From the NCBI RefSeq assembly GCF_003265705.1, contig NW_020313157.1:2358934-2422933 (forward strand): a stretch of DNA of 64,000 nucleotides, given 5' to 3'. The notes beneath the pieces are model-generated. The model saw nothing but the letters and a program-made list of their open reading frames with translations. It was not told where the DNA came from and made no database searches. Positions 37,795-49,719 of the stretch are shown piece after piece. This DNA comes from Callorhinus ursinus. Lineage: Eukaryota > Chordata > Mammalia > Carnivora > Otariidae. Position 1 is the first letter of the stretch, and each line of letters starts with the position of its first letter. The position numbers and the translations under genes are program-made.

Positions 37795-38085
37795 TTTGTC
37801 ATTACTGCATGTCTTACTTCACAGAATCCTTTCAAGACCTTGTGGAACAAGTGTCAGAGTATTCCCATTTTGCAGGTGGAGAAGCTGAGGTTCAGAGAAG
37901 TGAAGACATTTCCTCAGGGTCACATAGCTAGGAAACAGAGGAGCTAGGATTTGACATCTTAACTCACTGGCTCTTCCCCAATTTACAAATGGGGAAACTG
38001 AGGTTCAGAGAGGTTAAGCCACTTGCCTAAGATCACACAGCTGGGTACATGGCAGAATCAGGATTCAAACCCAGGTTGGCTTCAA
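37795..38085 (-). mobile_element. Two MIR copies in tandem
   Basis: CAGAGAAGTGAAGACATTTCC, GGGTCACATAGCTAGGAAAC and then CAGAGAGGTTAAGCCACTTGC, AGATCACACAGCTGGGTAC. Confidence 0.8.
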
Positions 38086-38899
38086 GCTAAAAGCTAATTT
38101 GATTCTGCCCCCTGTGGCCTAGCTTGCCCATCACTCAGGCCTCCAGGCTCTGGAGGGAATGGGGTTCTGACCTTCTGACCTGGACCATCCCCAGGGGCTG
38201 CCACACCCTGGACACTGGCCCCAGAAATGCAGCCCTACCGGTCTGGGCAGCGTGAGCCCTGGCAGGGCCCCACAAGGTGGGGTGGGAGGAAGAAAGGTTG
38301 GGTATTTAGGGGAGGACAGGAGATTTGGGATAGGGTTGGGCAGCCTGTCCTGCGGGGATCCCAGGCCTGGCAGAGCCTGTCTGGTCCCACCCAGCTCTGC
38401 TGTCTGCCCTGACAGTGTGACCTCCTCACTGGGAGGCCCTTCTGGCCCGGCTGAGAGGCCCAGGGATGGGCTTAGAATGAGATGTCCAGAGAGAGGGAGC
38501 AGGTTGTACTGGAAAGCAATCCAGGGTTCAAGATGAGGCCTGGATCTACCAGATGGACTGATGTGCTAGTAGGGCTGGGTCAGAGTGCGTGAGGCAGGGT
38601 CTGAGAGTACCCCCTGCAGAGTTGAGGGTTAACCTCTCAGTGGCTGGGCCCAGGGGAAGGGCCAGGGCTGCCAGGGGCACCAGAGCCTCAGAGTGGTCAC
38701 TATTCAGTAGCTGGAAACAGACACATCTGTAAGATACACCCCTGCATCCAGAGGCACTGGCAGGAGGGTCCTCTGAGCAGCAGCTCTCTGGGAGGGTGGC
38801 AGGGCGGGGCTCCCTGGCAGGCAGTGGGGAGATGGCCAGGATGGGGCAGCCTGCCAGGGGCCCCCAGCGGGTAGGGCCCTGAGGCACATTCTTGAGGGA

Positions 38900-40123
38900 T
38901 GACTCAGGGGCAGGCAGGGTGGGTGACTCACCATGGACCCTTTCCTCCCCCTGCTGCCAGGGTCCAGCCTCCCATCTGGCCCCCGGGGTGTTGTGGGGAG
39001 CTCACCAGGCCCCCAGCCCAGGACTGAGTGTGAGTCAGCCGAGCTGGGCTGGAGAGCCAGCATGATTTTTCCATCCCTTGCATTGTTCTGCAAGAAAAGT
39101 AAATACATGTTACAAAACCCAGGGTGAAGCTGGGCCAGTCCCCTGCTGTCCCCTTGAAGAGTGGAGAAGAGAGGGGCCTCCATGCCAGGTGCTTGGCACA
39201 CATCATGCCACAACTGGCTTTTCCCCACTTTACAGATGGGAAAACCAAGATCCCAAAAGGTTAAGCCACCCCCTTGAGGGCACACAGGTGGGTGTGTGGC
39301 TGAGCCAGGATTCAAACCCAGGTGGGCTTCAAACTAAAGCCTGTGGGCTCTTTCCCAGTGGGTGCAGACATGGCCTGAGCATGTACTGCCCCTGTCTGTG
39401 TTTCTCACGGTGGTCCAGAGTGTGCTTCTCAGGGTGGCTTCAGCAACCAAGGGCGAGGACAGCCTCCTGTGGCTGTCCACAGGAGGTTGGGAGGAGAAGG
39501 TGCTGTGGTTAGGAACAGGCTGCTGGTCCCACACACACCTCTCTCTGGGGCTGGGGGAATGCTGCCCTTCTTGTTCCAAACTGGTTCACAGAAACACCCC
39601 AAGCCAGTGAGTGAGTGAGCACCTCTCCAGCTGCTAGGGAAACAATGACAGCAAACAAGGAGGATGTGGGTGACCCTTCAGAAGGCGGTGGCCTCCTGGG
39701 AGTCAGCAGCCTGGCCCCACTGGAGAGAGGGGACAGGGTTCAGGGACCGAGGGTGGCCTGGTTGCCAGGGCACTAGAAGGCCCTGCAGGTGCCATCTCCG
39801 TGGGTTTAACCATCGAGCAAACCCCAGGAAAGCAAACACCCTCCCCCGAACCTCCACCCCCAGTCGACCGGGGGATGAGTCACTTGGCATAAGAGGGCTC
39901 CGCGGAACCAAACAAATCCCATCTGCCCAGAGGAGGATGCATGGGGCCAGAACACAGCTCCCACCCCATCCGGCCTGCCCACAGACGAGTGTCGTGCACA
40001 CGTGTGTACGCACACAAAGCCATACCAGCTCCAAGTCCAGATTTTAGAGAACAGAGCGGGGAGGGATGGTGAAGCAGAGCCCAAATTCCTCCCTGAATTT
40101 GCTAATTCTCCCCAGCTGAGTCA
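38900..40123. promoter_or_regulatory. AP-1 motif cluster upstream of PPL
   Basis: Perfect TGACTCA/TGAGTCA at 38900, 38924, 39031, 39886 and 40117, ~4-5 kb upstream of the PPL start; three fall within 138 bp. AP-1 sites drive many epidermal differentiation genes. The link to PPL is inferred. Confidence 0.4.
39185..39350 (-). mobile_element. MIR SINE
   Basis: CCCCACTTTACAGATGGGAAAAC, AGCCAGGATTCAAACCCAGG. Confidence 0.75.
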
Positions 40124-40493
40124 GTGGGAGGCTGGGAGGGTGGAGGTGGGTGGGGGTCCAAGCTCAGGGCTGGAGCCGAATAACCCAGGAAACAGCCCCG
40201 CTGGGCACCGGGTCTCTCAGGGCCTTAGTGCCCTTCCCTGGAACACGAGATAAGAGAGCTTTCGCCCAGGTGGGGACGGCTGGCCTGCTTCACCCAGTGG
40301 GGGTCCTCGGGGGAACCAGCCAGCTGAGACATGTTGGGCACATGCCCTGTTGTCTGGCACGGAGTCCGTCCTCCATAAATGAGAAATGGCATGAATATCA
40401 TCAGTGCCATGACTGTTATCAGCAGCCGAGCTACAAGCAGGCTAACTTGGAGGTCCCTAGCCTGGTTTCCTTCCCAAAGCCAAACGTCACCTC

Positions 40494-40698
40494 TATTTGT
40501 TTGTTTGTTTGTTTGTTTGAGAGGGGGCAAGTGAACAAGCCGGGGGAAGGGCAGAGGGGGAGGGAGAGTGAGAATTCCAAGCAGACTCTGCACGGAACTT
40601 GGAGCCTGGCATGGGGCTCTGTCCCACGACCCATGAGATCAGGACCTGAGCCAAAACAAAGAGCCAACCCTCAACTGACTGAGCCACCCAGGCATCCC
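40494..40698 (-). mobile_element. Can-SINE, divergent old subtype with TTTG tail
   Basis: Reverse copy ending GAGCCACCCAGGCATCCC. The tail is (TTTG)n at 40497-40521 and the body has GCCAAAACAAAGAGCCAAC. More diverged than its neighbours. Confidence 0.85.
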
Positions 40699-40849
40699 TG
40701 ACCATCACTTTTGTAAGCGGTGTGGGGGAAGAAGATTTGGAAATTGGGAGAAATCCAGAGTTTTGATGCAGTTTGGAGTTCCTGTGAGTGCTTATACCCC
40801 TCAGCCCCACAATCCCCCAGCTACAGACATAACCCCCTCCCATTTGCTG

Positions 40850-41030
40850 AGCCATCACTAACTGCAGGGGGCATGCTAAGTGCTTCACACATGGGTGGGC
40901 TTCCCTCTGTGGTGGATGCTATTGTCGTGTGCCCATTTCACAGATGAGGACAACTGAGGCCGAGAGGGGCAAGATGATTTGCCCATGTCCACACAGGGGA
41001 AAGGGACCAGGCGAGGACTCCAAGCCAGGT
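40850..41030 (-). mobile_element. MIR SINE
   Basis: GCATGCTAAGTGCTTCACAC, CCCATTTCACAGATGAGGAC. Confidence 0.75.
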
Positions 41031-41379
41031 CTCCCAGGCTGCTCCTCCCACCTTTGGAGCCCTGATAAGGCTCTTCTTCCCAGACTCATCCAGGTGGGCT
41101 TTGTAGTTGTACCTTTGTCTCAGCTCTTAGACCATCAGCAACTTGAGGGTAGAGCAGCTTCAGCACGGATTCTTCTATTCCCCAAGTTTCATGTCTTTCG
41201 TAATCTTTACCCACCATTATTTCCCAGGCCAGTAAGAAAGTCCAACGAGGAAGGAGGTTATTACCATAGACTGTGGTGGGTGCTGATAGAGGGGCACACA
41301 GCTGGGATGGGGGGTGGGCAGTGGAGGGGACAGCACAGGAGGCACTGGGAAGAGGGAATGCCAGACTTGGGTCATTTTT

Positions 41380-41572
41380 TTTTTAAAGATTTTATTTATT
41401 TATTTGACAGAGAGACACAGCAAGAGAGGGAACACAAGCAGGGGGAGCGGGTGAGGGAGAAACAGACTCCCCACTAAGCAGGGAGCCCGATGCGGGACTC
41501 GATCCCAGGACCCTGAGATCATGACCTGAGCCGAAGGCAGACGCTGAACGACTGAGCCACCCCGGTGCCCCG
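41380..41572 (-). mobile_element. Can-SINE with 17-bp target duplication
   Basis: AGACTTGGGTCATTTTT at 41363-41379 recurs at 41573-41589. Full-length reverse copy. Confidence 0.96.
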
Positions 41573-41589
41573 AGACTTGGGTCATTTTT

Positions 41590-43104
41590 AAACAAGTTGT
41601 TAAAAAGCAACTAAAAAGGCAATTCATGCACATATAAAAAATAAAATCAAGAGATTTTTGAAAAAATAAAAATAGATTAAAAAAATAAACTCCAAATACT
41701 GTAAAAGGGTATACAATGAAAATTCAGATTTTTCTCTTGTCCCTCCTGAGGAGACTCACAGCTAACAGTTTCTTGTGGATCCTTCCAGAAGCTTTCTGTG
41801 CATATACACATGTATTTTCTCTCCCTTGTACTTCTGGTGCCTGACCACGTGTGTCCACATCTGCCCCTCATTCATTTCCAGCTGCATGGTCTCCTAGTGT
41901 GGATGCACACCACTGTCTCCCCATGGCCATCAGCTTGTCTCCAGGGCTGTGTCTCCATAGCAACAATGCTGCCAGGAACACCCCCTAAAGCATGCTTATC
42001 TCCCATGTAAGAGCCCCCTGTAGGGATAGGTGAGGAGAAGTAAGGAAAGTGTTTCCAGGCAGAGTTGCTGCACAGGCAAAAGCAGAGAGATCAACAAGGT
42101 ACCTTCCTGAGCCCCTGGCTATGGCCTACTTGGGGTTGTGGGTGGGTAAGCTCTGCTGAGTTTGGGTTCTGCAGGCCCCAGTTCCCCCCCCCCCACACAC
42201 ACACTTGATATCTGTTCCCAATGTCAGCAGGCTGGACTTGAGTCCCTTTGTGCCTCCAGGCCCCATCCCTTAAGAGAAAGGCACCTTTGCTGTATTTTGT
42301 TTTTCCCCTCTTCTTATCACTGTAGCGGAACCAGGCAGCCAAAGCTGGGAGAAGGTTAGTATCTGCTGAATGAGTGAATGAAGGAACCCACTGAAAGCAA
42401 TAGGCCCTCCCCAAGAAAAATGTACATATGGACACACATTTTGAAAGAAGCTATGAGGATTCACAGACCCCCTGAAGTCCACCCACATATGCCTCATTAA
42501 AATAAGATTTTCCTAGAGTCTCTGTAACACTTTGAAACTGAAGTCCTTTGGTGGCAGGGACAAGAGATGGTCTAAAGGACACTGTGTCTCTCAGAATGCT
42601 CCAGGGTCCAGGGGCAGTAAAAGCCTTTGGAAATCAACTTCCATAGCACTTTTATTTTATAAATAAAAACATGTGGGGAAGGGACTGGCCTGAGGAGTCA
42701 GGATTCTCAGCAGGGGCTCCTGCCTCCCTCCTCTGCAGACCTCATTGCTTCTCCTTTCCCGCTAGGCTCAGACCCCACCTCCACTCCCCTCTAAAGTGGC
42801 ACTGAACCTTCCCAGCTGTCGGGGCCCCATTTGGGCTCACTGCCAGACTCGGTTTACTGCCTCTTCCACTCCAGCCTTCTCAACTGGTACACACCTAACA
42901 CCGGGTGCACAGTGGTCTACTGTCAAACCCAGGGACACCGTGGCACACAGTTTTAACTTGGGCACATGTTGGCAGAATTCTGTAACATGGCGATTTTGAA
43001 CCAGAATCCAGCTGCTTTTATGACCAGCCATGAAGTATTTCTATCATGCCAGGGCCTGGAGTTATTAGTTTCAAAGGATTTTTTTGTCTACCCTAGATGG
43101 CCCA
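41590..43104. other. Intergenic DNA upstream of PPL, mostly unique
   Basis: No exon recognised. Short A-rich and C-rich runs (for example 42185-42200). Confidence 0.45.
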
Positions 43105-43290
43105 CTTCCTGCACATTTGGGCCGGACACTGTGCTAAGTACTTAGTGTGAATTCTCAACAGGACTCTGTTGACCCTAACCCTTGGGGCTGTGGGCAGTTG
43201 TTATCACTGTTTGACAAATAAGGAAACTGAGGCTGGGAGCGGTAAGACGTCTTGCGAGGTGTCAGCTGCGGCTGAGGTCGGGGATGTGAA
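43105..43290 (-). mobile_element. MIR SINE at edge of PPL CpG island
   Basis: GACACTGTGCTAAGTACTTAG and GACAAATAAGGAAACTGAGGC, ~150 bp before the CpG-dense region. Confidence 0.7.
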
Positions 43291-43439
43291 TCAGGCAGAC
43301 GCGCTCCACAACCTCTTTTCTCAATTGCCATTGGCACTGCTACCCCCTGTGAATGTAATTCACCAGCTAGCCAAGGCCCAGAGACCCGTCTGGTCCCAGC
43401 CACACCTGTCTGGGGGGGGGGGCACCTGGGTGTGAGCCA

Positions 43440-44680
43440 AGGAGATGGGAGCGCGACGCGCGAGGGGCAGCGGAGAGCCAGGTGAGGGCCCTCAGCCAGG
43501 GGGAGCGCCAGGCCCGAGGGAGGGGGTTGAGTGTGGGGCTAGGTGTGCCCGGGCCTGTGCGCCCCCGCCCACCTGCCAGACACTAGAGTGCGGGGGCCGG
43601 GGAGGGTGGGCGGTGTCCCGACAGGTCCCCGTGTCCCATCCCCAGCCCAGGCTGGACGCTCCGCTCGCTCGGACCAGGCCTAGGGCGCGCGCCCAAGGGG
43701 CCTGGAAGCCCCGCCCTCCCGGTGGCCCCTCCTCCGGGAAGGTAAGCACCACCTTCTCCGGGAGCCGCCCGGAGAGCCAGAGGCCCGCGGGCGCCCCGCC
43801 CCCCGTGAGTAGTGACCGGTCGCCGCACTCGCCGCGCCGCACTAGGGATTCCTGCGCCGCCGCTCGCTCACCTGCGTCCGCTGCCCGCCCCTCGGTGCGC
43901 GCCGGGCCCGCCCGCCTCCCACTGCCAGCCCGGCGCCGCGACCCGCCGCCCCCGCCCGCGCACTCCGAGCGCCACCATGAACTCGCTCTTCAGGAAGAGA
44001 AACAAAGGCAAATACAGCCCCACTGTGCAGACCCGGAGGTGAGCAGGCGCCGCACGCCGCGCCCGGGACGCCCGCGGGAAACCAGCGCGCTGAGGGGCGC
44101 CCTAGGCTGGGAAGCAGAGCCCCGAGCGTGGGGGAAACGGCCTGGCCCGGAGAGCTGCAGGGGGGCCCCCCCGAAAGCTTGGCCGAGGGGGCGGGGAGCT
44201 GAGCCGGTAGTGCGCGCCAGGCGGGAACGCCGCTCCCGAGGGACACCCTTGAGCTGGCAAGCCCTGCCGGGGTGGGAATGAGGATGGGCTGGGGGGCGCC
44301 CGAGGAGAAACATGATACTTGGCACCGGAGAGTTGTAGGAGGTCAGGGAGCATTAACTTGGTACAGGGAACTTCTGTGTCTGAGGGTCGCCCTTGCGCCG
44401 GGGGTTCTCCTGAGACGGGAAGCACCGCAGGGGTGGACAGTGGTGTGTCCGGAGGACGCTACACCCAAGGCAGGGGCGCCGCAGGGGATTCAGGAAGTTT
44501 CGTCCAGGGGCTCACGGGGGGAACGGAGACTGAGCTGGGCGGGGGGGGGGGCGCTCGCCGGCGCTTCTTGGAGAGCGCGCAGGTGCTCCTGGCTCTGTGG
44601 GGCTAGAGGTGGGGGTGGTGCGTGGCGGGGCGGTGGTCTGTGTGCCAGCTGCGGCAGCGGTTCCCGGGAGCTGCCACCCT
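43440..44680 (+). promoter_or_regulatory. PPL: PPL CpG-island promoter and 5' UTR
   Basis: Dense CpG, very GC-rich DNA surrounds PPL exon 1 and contrasts with the repeat-rich flanks. There is no TATA box and several GC-rich Sp1-type motifs (for example CCCCGCCC just upstream). The 5'UTR would lie within the ~100-500 bp before 43977. The transcription start cannot be placed by eye. Confidence 0.8.
43977..44038 (+). CDS. PPL: Periplakin, coding exon 1 (residues 1-20 plus 2 nt)
   Basis: GCCACC-ATG, a perfect Kozak context, opens MNSLFRKRNKGKYSPTVQTR, the start of mammalian periplakin as I remember it. The exon ends CGGAG|GTGAGC in phase 2. Periplakin (~1750 residues) is a plakin cytolinker: spectrin-repeat head, coiled-coil rod and a short tail linker that binds keratin and vimentin. 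It works at desmosomes and in the cornified envelope, with envoplakin. Only this basic 20-residue N-terminus is in the window. The start is the first ATG in good context inside the CpG island. It is transcribed away from SEC14L5. Confidence 0.95.
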
Positions 44681-46359
44681 GCCCTCCAGAGCTTCACCAA
44701 GAAAAACCCATGGGTGTGGGGGGGAGCTGGTGAGGGGGCACAGGCTGAGACACCCCCCCTTTTCCCATGCCGGGGTTTGCGCGGTGGCTGGGCGTCGTCG
44801 GAGCCTCCTTCTCACTGCATGACTTCCCAGGGGTGTGCCCCACCCCCCAGTCCAGAAACTGGCGGCGTCTCTGAGCCTCAGGTTCCCAGGGCGGCCTGGG
44901 AAGGGAATGACATGTCTTGATGTGTTTGCGTTGAGACGGCAGCCCACGTCCGTTTTGATAAGCCTAATGTATTCATTTAATAACCGGTTTAGGGAAGCCT
45001 CTTGGAGATGCTGAGATTGACCCTTGCAAATATGAGGTGGGGGCTCCTGGCTGGGAGGGTGCACTTTACCAAGCTTCATTCAGGTGGGAGACTCCGCGAA
45101 TTGCACTGTCCAGCTGGCTGGCAGTATCCACCCTAACATGCCCCCACCCCACTGTGATCCTCACTCCCATCCAGGCCCAGAAGAAGGTGAGAAGACTCTG
45201 GCCAGGGCTCCCACGATACTCCTGTGGTCCAGCCCAGGCAGACCCCTCAGACAGGTGCAGGCAGGCCTGGGCACTCCATTACTGTGAGTTCCAGCTTTTT
45301 CAGAAACTGCACCACCCCGTGATTTCAGGGTCCCCCATCTCTCCTTTGGACTGTTTAAAGCTCAGAGGCATTTATTTTCCCCTCCAAAGTACCCCCCCCC
45401 CCAGCCTCCCCAGGCTTTCACAGCCCCAGAGATTGGGCAGGGCCCTGTATGCTGTTCCTCTGTGGCTGAGTCCAGCTGGCTCTCAAACCTAGCTGGGGTC
45501 CCGTCCAGTCCCTGAGCTGTTCCCTGGAGAATTGCACAATCGCATACTCTGTGCCAGCCACAGAGGACTGTTCTGTTCTCCCCCCACCAAGACTTGGGCT
45601 CCTCCAGTCCTTCACACATGCACACACCCACACACCAGGAGATGGGCCAGGCCTCACCCTGCCCTCTGCTTACCCCGTTCCTCCAGACCCTGATCCCTCC
45701 AGCTCTCTGTCTGGTCCCCCTAATAGAAGGTTGGACCTAACAAGGTTATGATGAAATCATACGTGCTGGGAGGGTCTTGGCTTTCCCAACAGAGGATAGG
45801 AAGGAAGGACTTCCCATCCTTTATAGCTGCGTAGACTCCAAGGGCCTGGGGTGACAAGGACTCAGGGTCCTACCCCTCTCCTGCCCTCTTTCTCTTCCCT
45901 GCATACTTCTGGCCCAAGGCAGCCACCATCTGCTGTTTTCTGACAGCCATTGATCTCAGATCTCAGCTTTGAGGTTTCTTCCTCCAGGAAGCCTTCCCAA
46001 TTCTCTCCCCCAGGATGGGATGAGAGACTCTTCCTTTGGGCTCTGTGGCCTGGCACAGACAGCTCTGAGTAGGGGCCGGGTGCTTCCCTCCCTGATCTCA
46101 CCAGACCAGACCAGTGCATCCCTCTGCCCCTTCCCCCTCGGTGGGGACAAGTTCATGGACTGGGTTATGGGCTGGGGGACAGCCTCTTGCCCCATTCTCT
46201 AAACAAGAATCTTCTGAGTGTCACGTAGTGCCTAACACTGTCCTTGTAGCTCTAAGATGTGGTCGTGGGTAATGGGGGCACTGACCCTCAAACATTCACC
46301 CTAAGTTTTTGGGGGGCCTCCTTTGAGGGGGGGTGGGGTTGCCAGGGAGATAAAGCATG
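44681..46359. other. Proximal PPL intron 1, unique
   Basis: Gradual loss of CpG density away from exon 1. No repeat or exon named. Candidate location for promoter-proximal elements, without direct evidence. Confidence 0.45.
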
Positions 46360-46590
46360 GCAAGGTGAGTGGGAGCTCCGACCCCGAGAGTGGAATGCCT
46401 CTCTCCTGAACCCGGCTTTGCCACAGCTGCTGTAGGCAGGTCAGGGAACCACTCTGAGCCTCAGCTTCCTCATCCCCAAAGCAGGGATGGCGTGAATACA
46501 TGTCTCCAGCCTGAGGTCCTGGGGGAAGCAAATGTGACAATGGACAGAATGCCCCTAGCACACAGGAAGTACCCAGACACGGGGTCAGCA
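46360..46590 (+). mobile_element. MIR SINE
   Basis: CCACTCTGAGCCTCAGCTTCC, CCCCTAGCACACAGGAAGTAC. Confidence 0.65.
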
Positions 46591-46889
46591 GCACCGTCTT
46601 CAGCGGAGGGGACCCAGGACCCAGAAGCCAGGCAGTCACAGAAGAGCTCTTGTGGAGAAAACTGCCCCTCCCTGTTTGTCCACTTTTTAGCATCTGAAAC
46701 TGGGGAGGGCTGGGACAGGTGAACCCCGCTGCTCCTGTCACCCTGGTTCCTAATAACAGGTGTGGGAGCTGATGTTCACACCTGAGCTAATGACAGGGTC
46801 AGGCCTGATGGTGCAGGTCACTGAGGATGAACATGGGCATCGAGCCCAGCAGGGAAGGTCCGGAGGGGACCTTCTCCCACCGTCCTGAA

Positions 46890-47120
46890 CCCTGAACTGT
46901 GGCTGATAGTGCAGCCCCTACCAGTTGCCCCTTCTTGGTTATGCAACCCAGGGCGAGCTGCTTGGCCTCTGAGTCGGTGTTTCCTCCAACTGTAGAATGG
47001 GCATAAGCATAGTTCCTGCTGGATGATATTGTTGGCATGAAGATTAAATGAAATAACACAGGGAAAGAGTTGAGAGTTTTAGGAGGCCTCAATCTATGGC
47101 CACTACGATGATTATAACTA
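46890..47120 (+). mobile_element. MIR SINE
   Basis: TTCCTCCAACTGTAGAATGGG, GGCATGAAGATTAAATGAAAT. Confidence 0.65.
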
Positions 47121-47464
47121 TTGAACAAATGCAGATAAGGCACCTACCACGTGCCTGGGTTTGAACTGGATGCCGATGGACAGGCTGTGCACCGCACAAC
47201 TCAAGGGCTGCTGTTCCCGGGGAGTGGAGGAGACATTGACAATCTTCTTGTACTCGATGGAGTTACGCTTCATTACTAGTGTGGTTACAGGACTGTTTCC
47301 TGGCGGTGGGACATAGAGCTGGATAGACGAGGTCTCTAGCCCATCGGCTCTGGTGCCCCTGACTGGTCTGAAGTAAGAGCTGTCAGGGCAGGGTTAGGGT
47401 GGAGACCTAGGAGATCAGGCAGGACTTCCTGGGGAGGTGTCCGACCTGTCATGGGGAGGAGTGG

Positions 47465-48015
47465 AATGGTTAAAATCCAGCTGTGGAGTTAGACTGAATT
47501 CTGCCTCCTTTTGATTTTGGCAAAGAAATTTGGCCTCACAGAGCCTCAGCTTCCTCATCTGTAAAACGGGACTAATTTTGCCCCTCCACCCAGACCTGGG
47601 TCCCAGTAAGCACCCAGCAGCCTGGCCTCACCTTTCAACCTCACCGGGGTTGCATCCTGCCAAGAATCGCCCCGTCTTAACGAGGAGGACCCTGTGTGGG
47701 AGGTGGGGCCCAAGGCTTTAAGGGCTGGTGAAAGGGGTGCCTGCCCTCCTGGAAGCTGGCTAGGGTACCCTGAGCCTGTTGGTGGTTAAGAGCACAGAGT
47801 CTGATGTCAGCCGGGTGTGAGTTCAAGCCCTCCCTCACTTTGCCCCTCCTGACTGTGTGACCTTCGGCAGGTCACTTAACATCTCTGAGTCTTAGATTCT
47901 TCATCTGTGAAATGGGAGTGATGATAGCAACCCCCAGCTGGTGAGGTTGCTGGGTGTGCAGCCCCAGACCCGGCTCACAGTGAGTGCTCGGTAAACTCCA
48001 GCAGCCAGTACCAGT
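47465..48015 (+). mobile_element. Two MIR copies with a unique gap
   Basis: 47465-47575 (CTTCCTCATCTGTAAAACGGG) and 47775-48015 (GTTAAGAGCACAGAGTCTGATG, CAGGTCACTTAACATCTCTG). Confidence 0.75.
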
Positions 48016-48269
48016 AAGCGCACACTATTAAGGGTAAGGATAGTGTTAAGCCCAGAGCTGACCAGGCAGCTGGTCTCCTCCTCCCGGGTGGGGCAGGAGA
48101 TCAGCTGACTCTCATCCATTCACCTCAACATTCATGGGGCGCCCACCTCAAGTAGATCCACAGAGACACACCTGCACACATTGATCAGTGACAGCTGGAA
48201 AGCCTGAACGATTTGGGGAGTGTTCTGTCAGCAAAGCCCACCTCCAACCACATGGGTGACTTGTACTGG

Positions 48270-48450
48270 AGTGATCCAGCCATTTCTCAAGCACCTACTG
48301 TGTGCCCAGCATGGCCGTGGGTGTTAGGGTGCCTCATTTTGACACCATACCAGCCAGGCTGGTGTTGGTGTCTCATTTCACAGACAGTAACACTGAGGCC
48401 AAGAGTAAAGCCAGTCACCTTGGGTGCATAGCTCACAGGTGGCGGATGCT
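48270..48450 (-). mobile_element. MIR SINE
   Basis: CTCAAGCACCTACTGTGTGCC and TTTCACAGACAGTAACACTGAGG. Confidence 0.65.
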
Positions 48451-49319
48451 AGTGGCCCAGGAGCCCCTGGGAAGGGGAAGTAGATCTTCCCCCCCCACAC
48501 ACACACACCTGGGTCTGGTGGCAGCCGGCTCCAGGGATTGCCCCAGGCCAGATGGTGGAGTCACTGGCTTTTGTATTCCCTGACTCCGCCCCAGCAACCC
48601 TGTCTACTTCCCCTCTCTCTGGCTTTGCCCTCACTTGCCCAGTCCTCCTCTTGGCAGAGGGAAGGAGACCTGATAAATTAGGTTCAGAACAGAATGGCAC
48701 TGAACCTTTAGAATGGCTGCTAATGCTGGCATTTCGAGGATTGTCAGGGGCAATCATCTGGGGATAGGAAGTTTTGCGGGGGAGAGGCTCAGCTCAATTC
48801 ATACCATTTAGGCAATACCCCAAGTAGGGTGAGGGGCACCCAGAGGGCTCTGGGCACTGGGACAAGCTGCCTTTAAGAGCATTTCCAAGGCTCCTTGTCA
48901 AGGGGGGAGGACCTGGGCTTCACAGCTCCCTTCTACGTGCCACTCTCCCAGCCTGCCTGTCCCAGCCTGTCTCTGCAGGGGGAAGGGGGAAATGGCCTCT
49001 GGTCTTCGTTCTCTCTGCTCCTGGTGGCCCTTCTGTGTTTCAGCCTCCTGAGCCTGGGGAGGGAGGCCCCTGGTGCCCCAGGAAGGAGGTTGCTGTCTGC
49101 AGGGGCCAGCCCTGCATTGTCCGTTTTGCCTTGCCTACCCTTGCCTAGCTAGCAGCCCAGGCCCTCTTGCCCTGCATACTTGCAGTAGCCTCTTCACAGT
49201 TCCTGCTTCTACTCTGACACCTTAGTCCCTTCTCCCCGTGGCTGCCGGGGAGCTCTTTGCAAGATGCATATCTGATCCTGTCCCCCGCCACTTGCCCCTT
49301 GCCCCTGGGTTCCCTGGTT
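48451..49319. other. PPL intron 1, unique
   Basis: No features recognised apart from a short (CA)n at 48497-48509. Confidence 0.45.
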
Positions 49320-49622
49320 GCAGCAGCCCTGCACACACTCATGTGTGTCCCTCACCCTGTCCTTTCCACATCCAACCATGTGGCCTTTGCCCGCACTGCT
49401 CCTCCTGCCTGGAATGCTCTTCCCACCTCTCTTGGCTCATTTCTCTTCCTCTTTCTTGGTTGGTTTCTGTTCCTTAAGTCCTCTCTAACCTTTTGTCTTG
49501 CCCATCTCCTTGGTCCTTCTTTCAGCAGCCATTTGACTCTGGCCCTTTGGCCAGATGGGGATGGCTGGCTCCCTGCTACCAGACTGGCTGGTGTAGCACA
49601 TATGCTGAATGAATGAATGAAT
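49320..49622 (+). mobile_element. L2 LINE 3' part
   Basis: GTGGCCTTTGCCCGCACTGC, CCTGCCTGGAATGCTCTTC, then GCTGAATGAATGAATGAATG. Confidence 0.65.
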
Positions 49623-49676
49623 GAGGTGAGCCGTGGAGGACTGCTAAGATTCTCTCTCTCCCTAAACCGTCCCCCC

Positions 49677-49716
49677 CACACACACACACCGGGACGGTGG
49701 GGGTGGGGGGTGGGAC
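49677..49716. repeat. (CA)n plus GGGGT-rich tract
   Basis: CCCCACACACACACACC followed by GGTGGGGGTGGGGGGTGGG in PPL intron 1. Short and low complexity. Confidence 0.8.
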
Positions 49717-49719
49717 ACA

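Noticed and set aside
38704..39315. 203-codon minus-strand open frame
   Set aside because: No domain, overlapping open frames on both strands, part covered by an MIR. No splice-linked exon.
43445..44281. 278-codon plus-strand open frame across PPL exon 1
   Set aside because: It is in a different frame from MNSLFRKRNKGK, reads through the GTGAGC donor and is Pro/Arg/Ala-rich, as expected from a CpG island with few stop codons.
45170..45200. Possible PPL exon at CAG|GCCCAGAAGAAG|GTGAGA
   Set aside because: Acceptor- and donor-like strings enclose only 12 nt encoding AQKK, which does not match the expected periplakin continuation.
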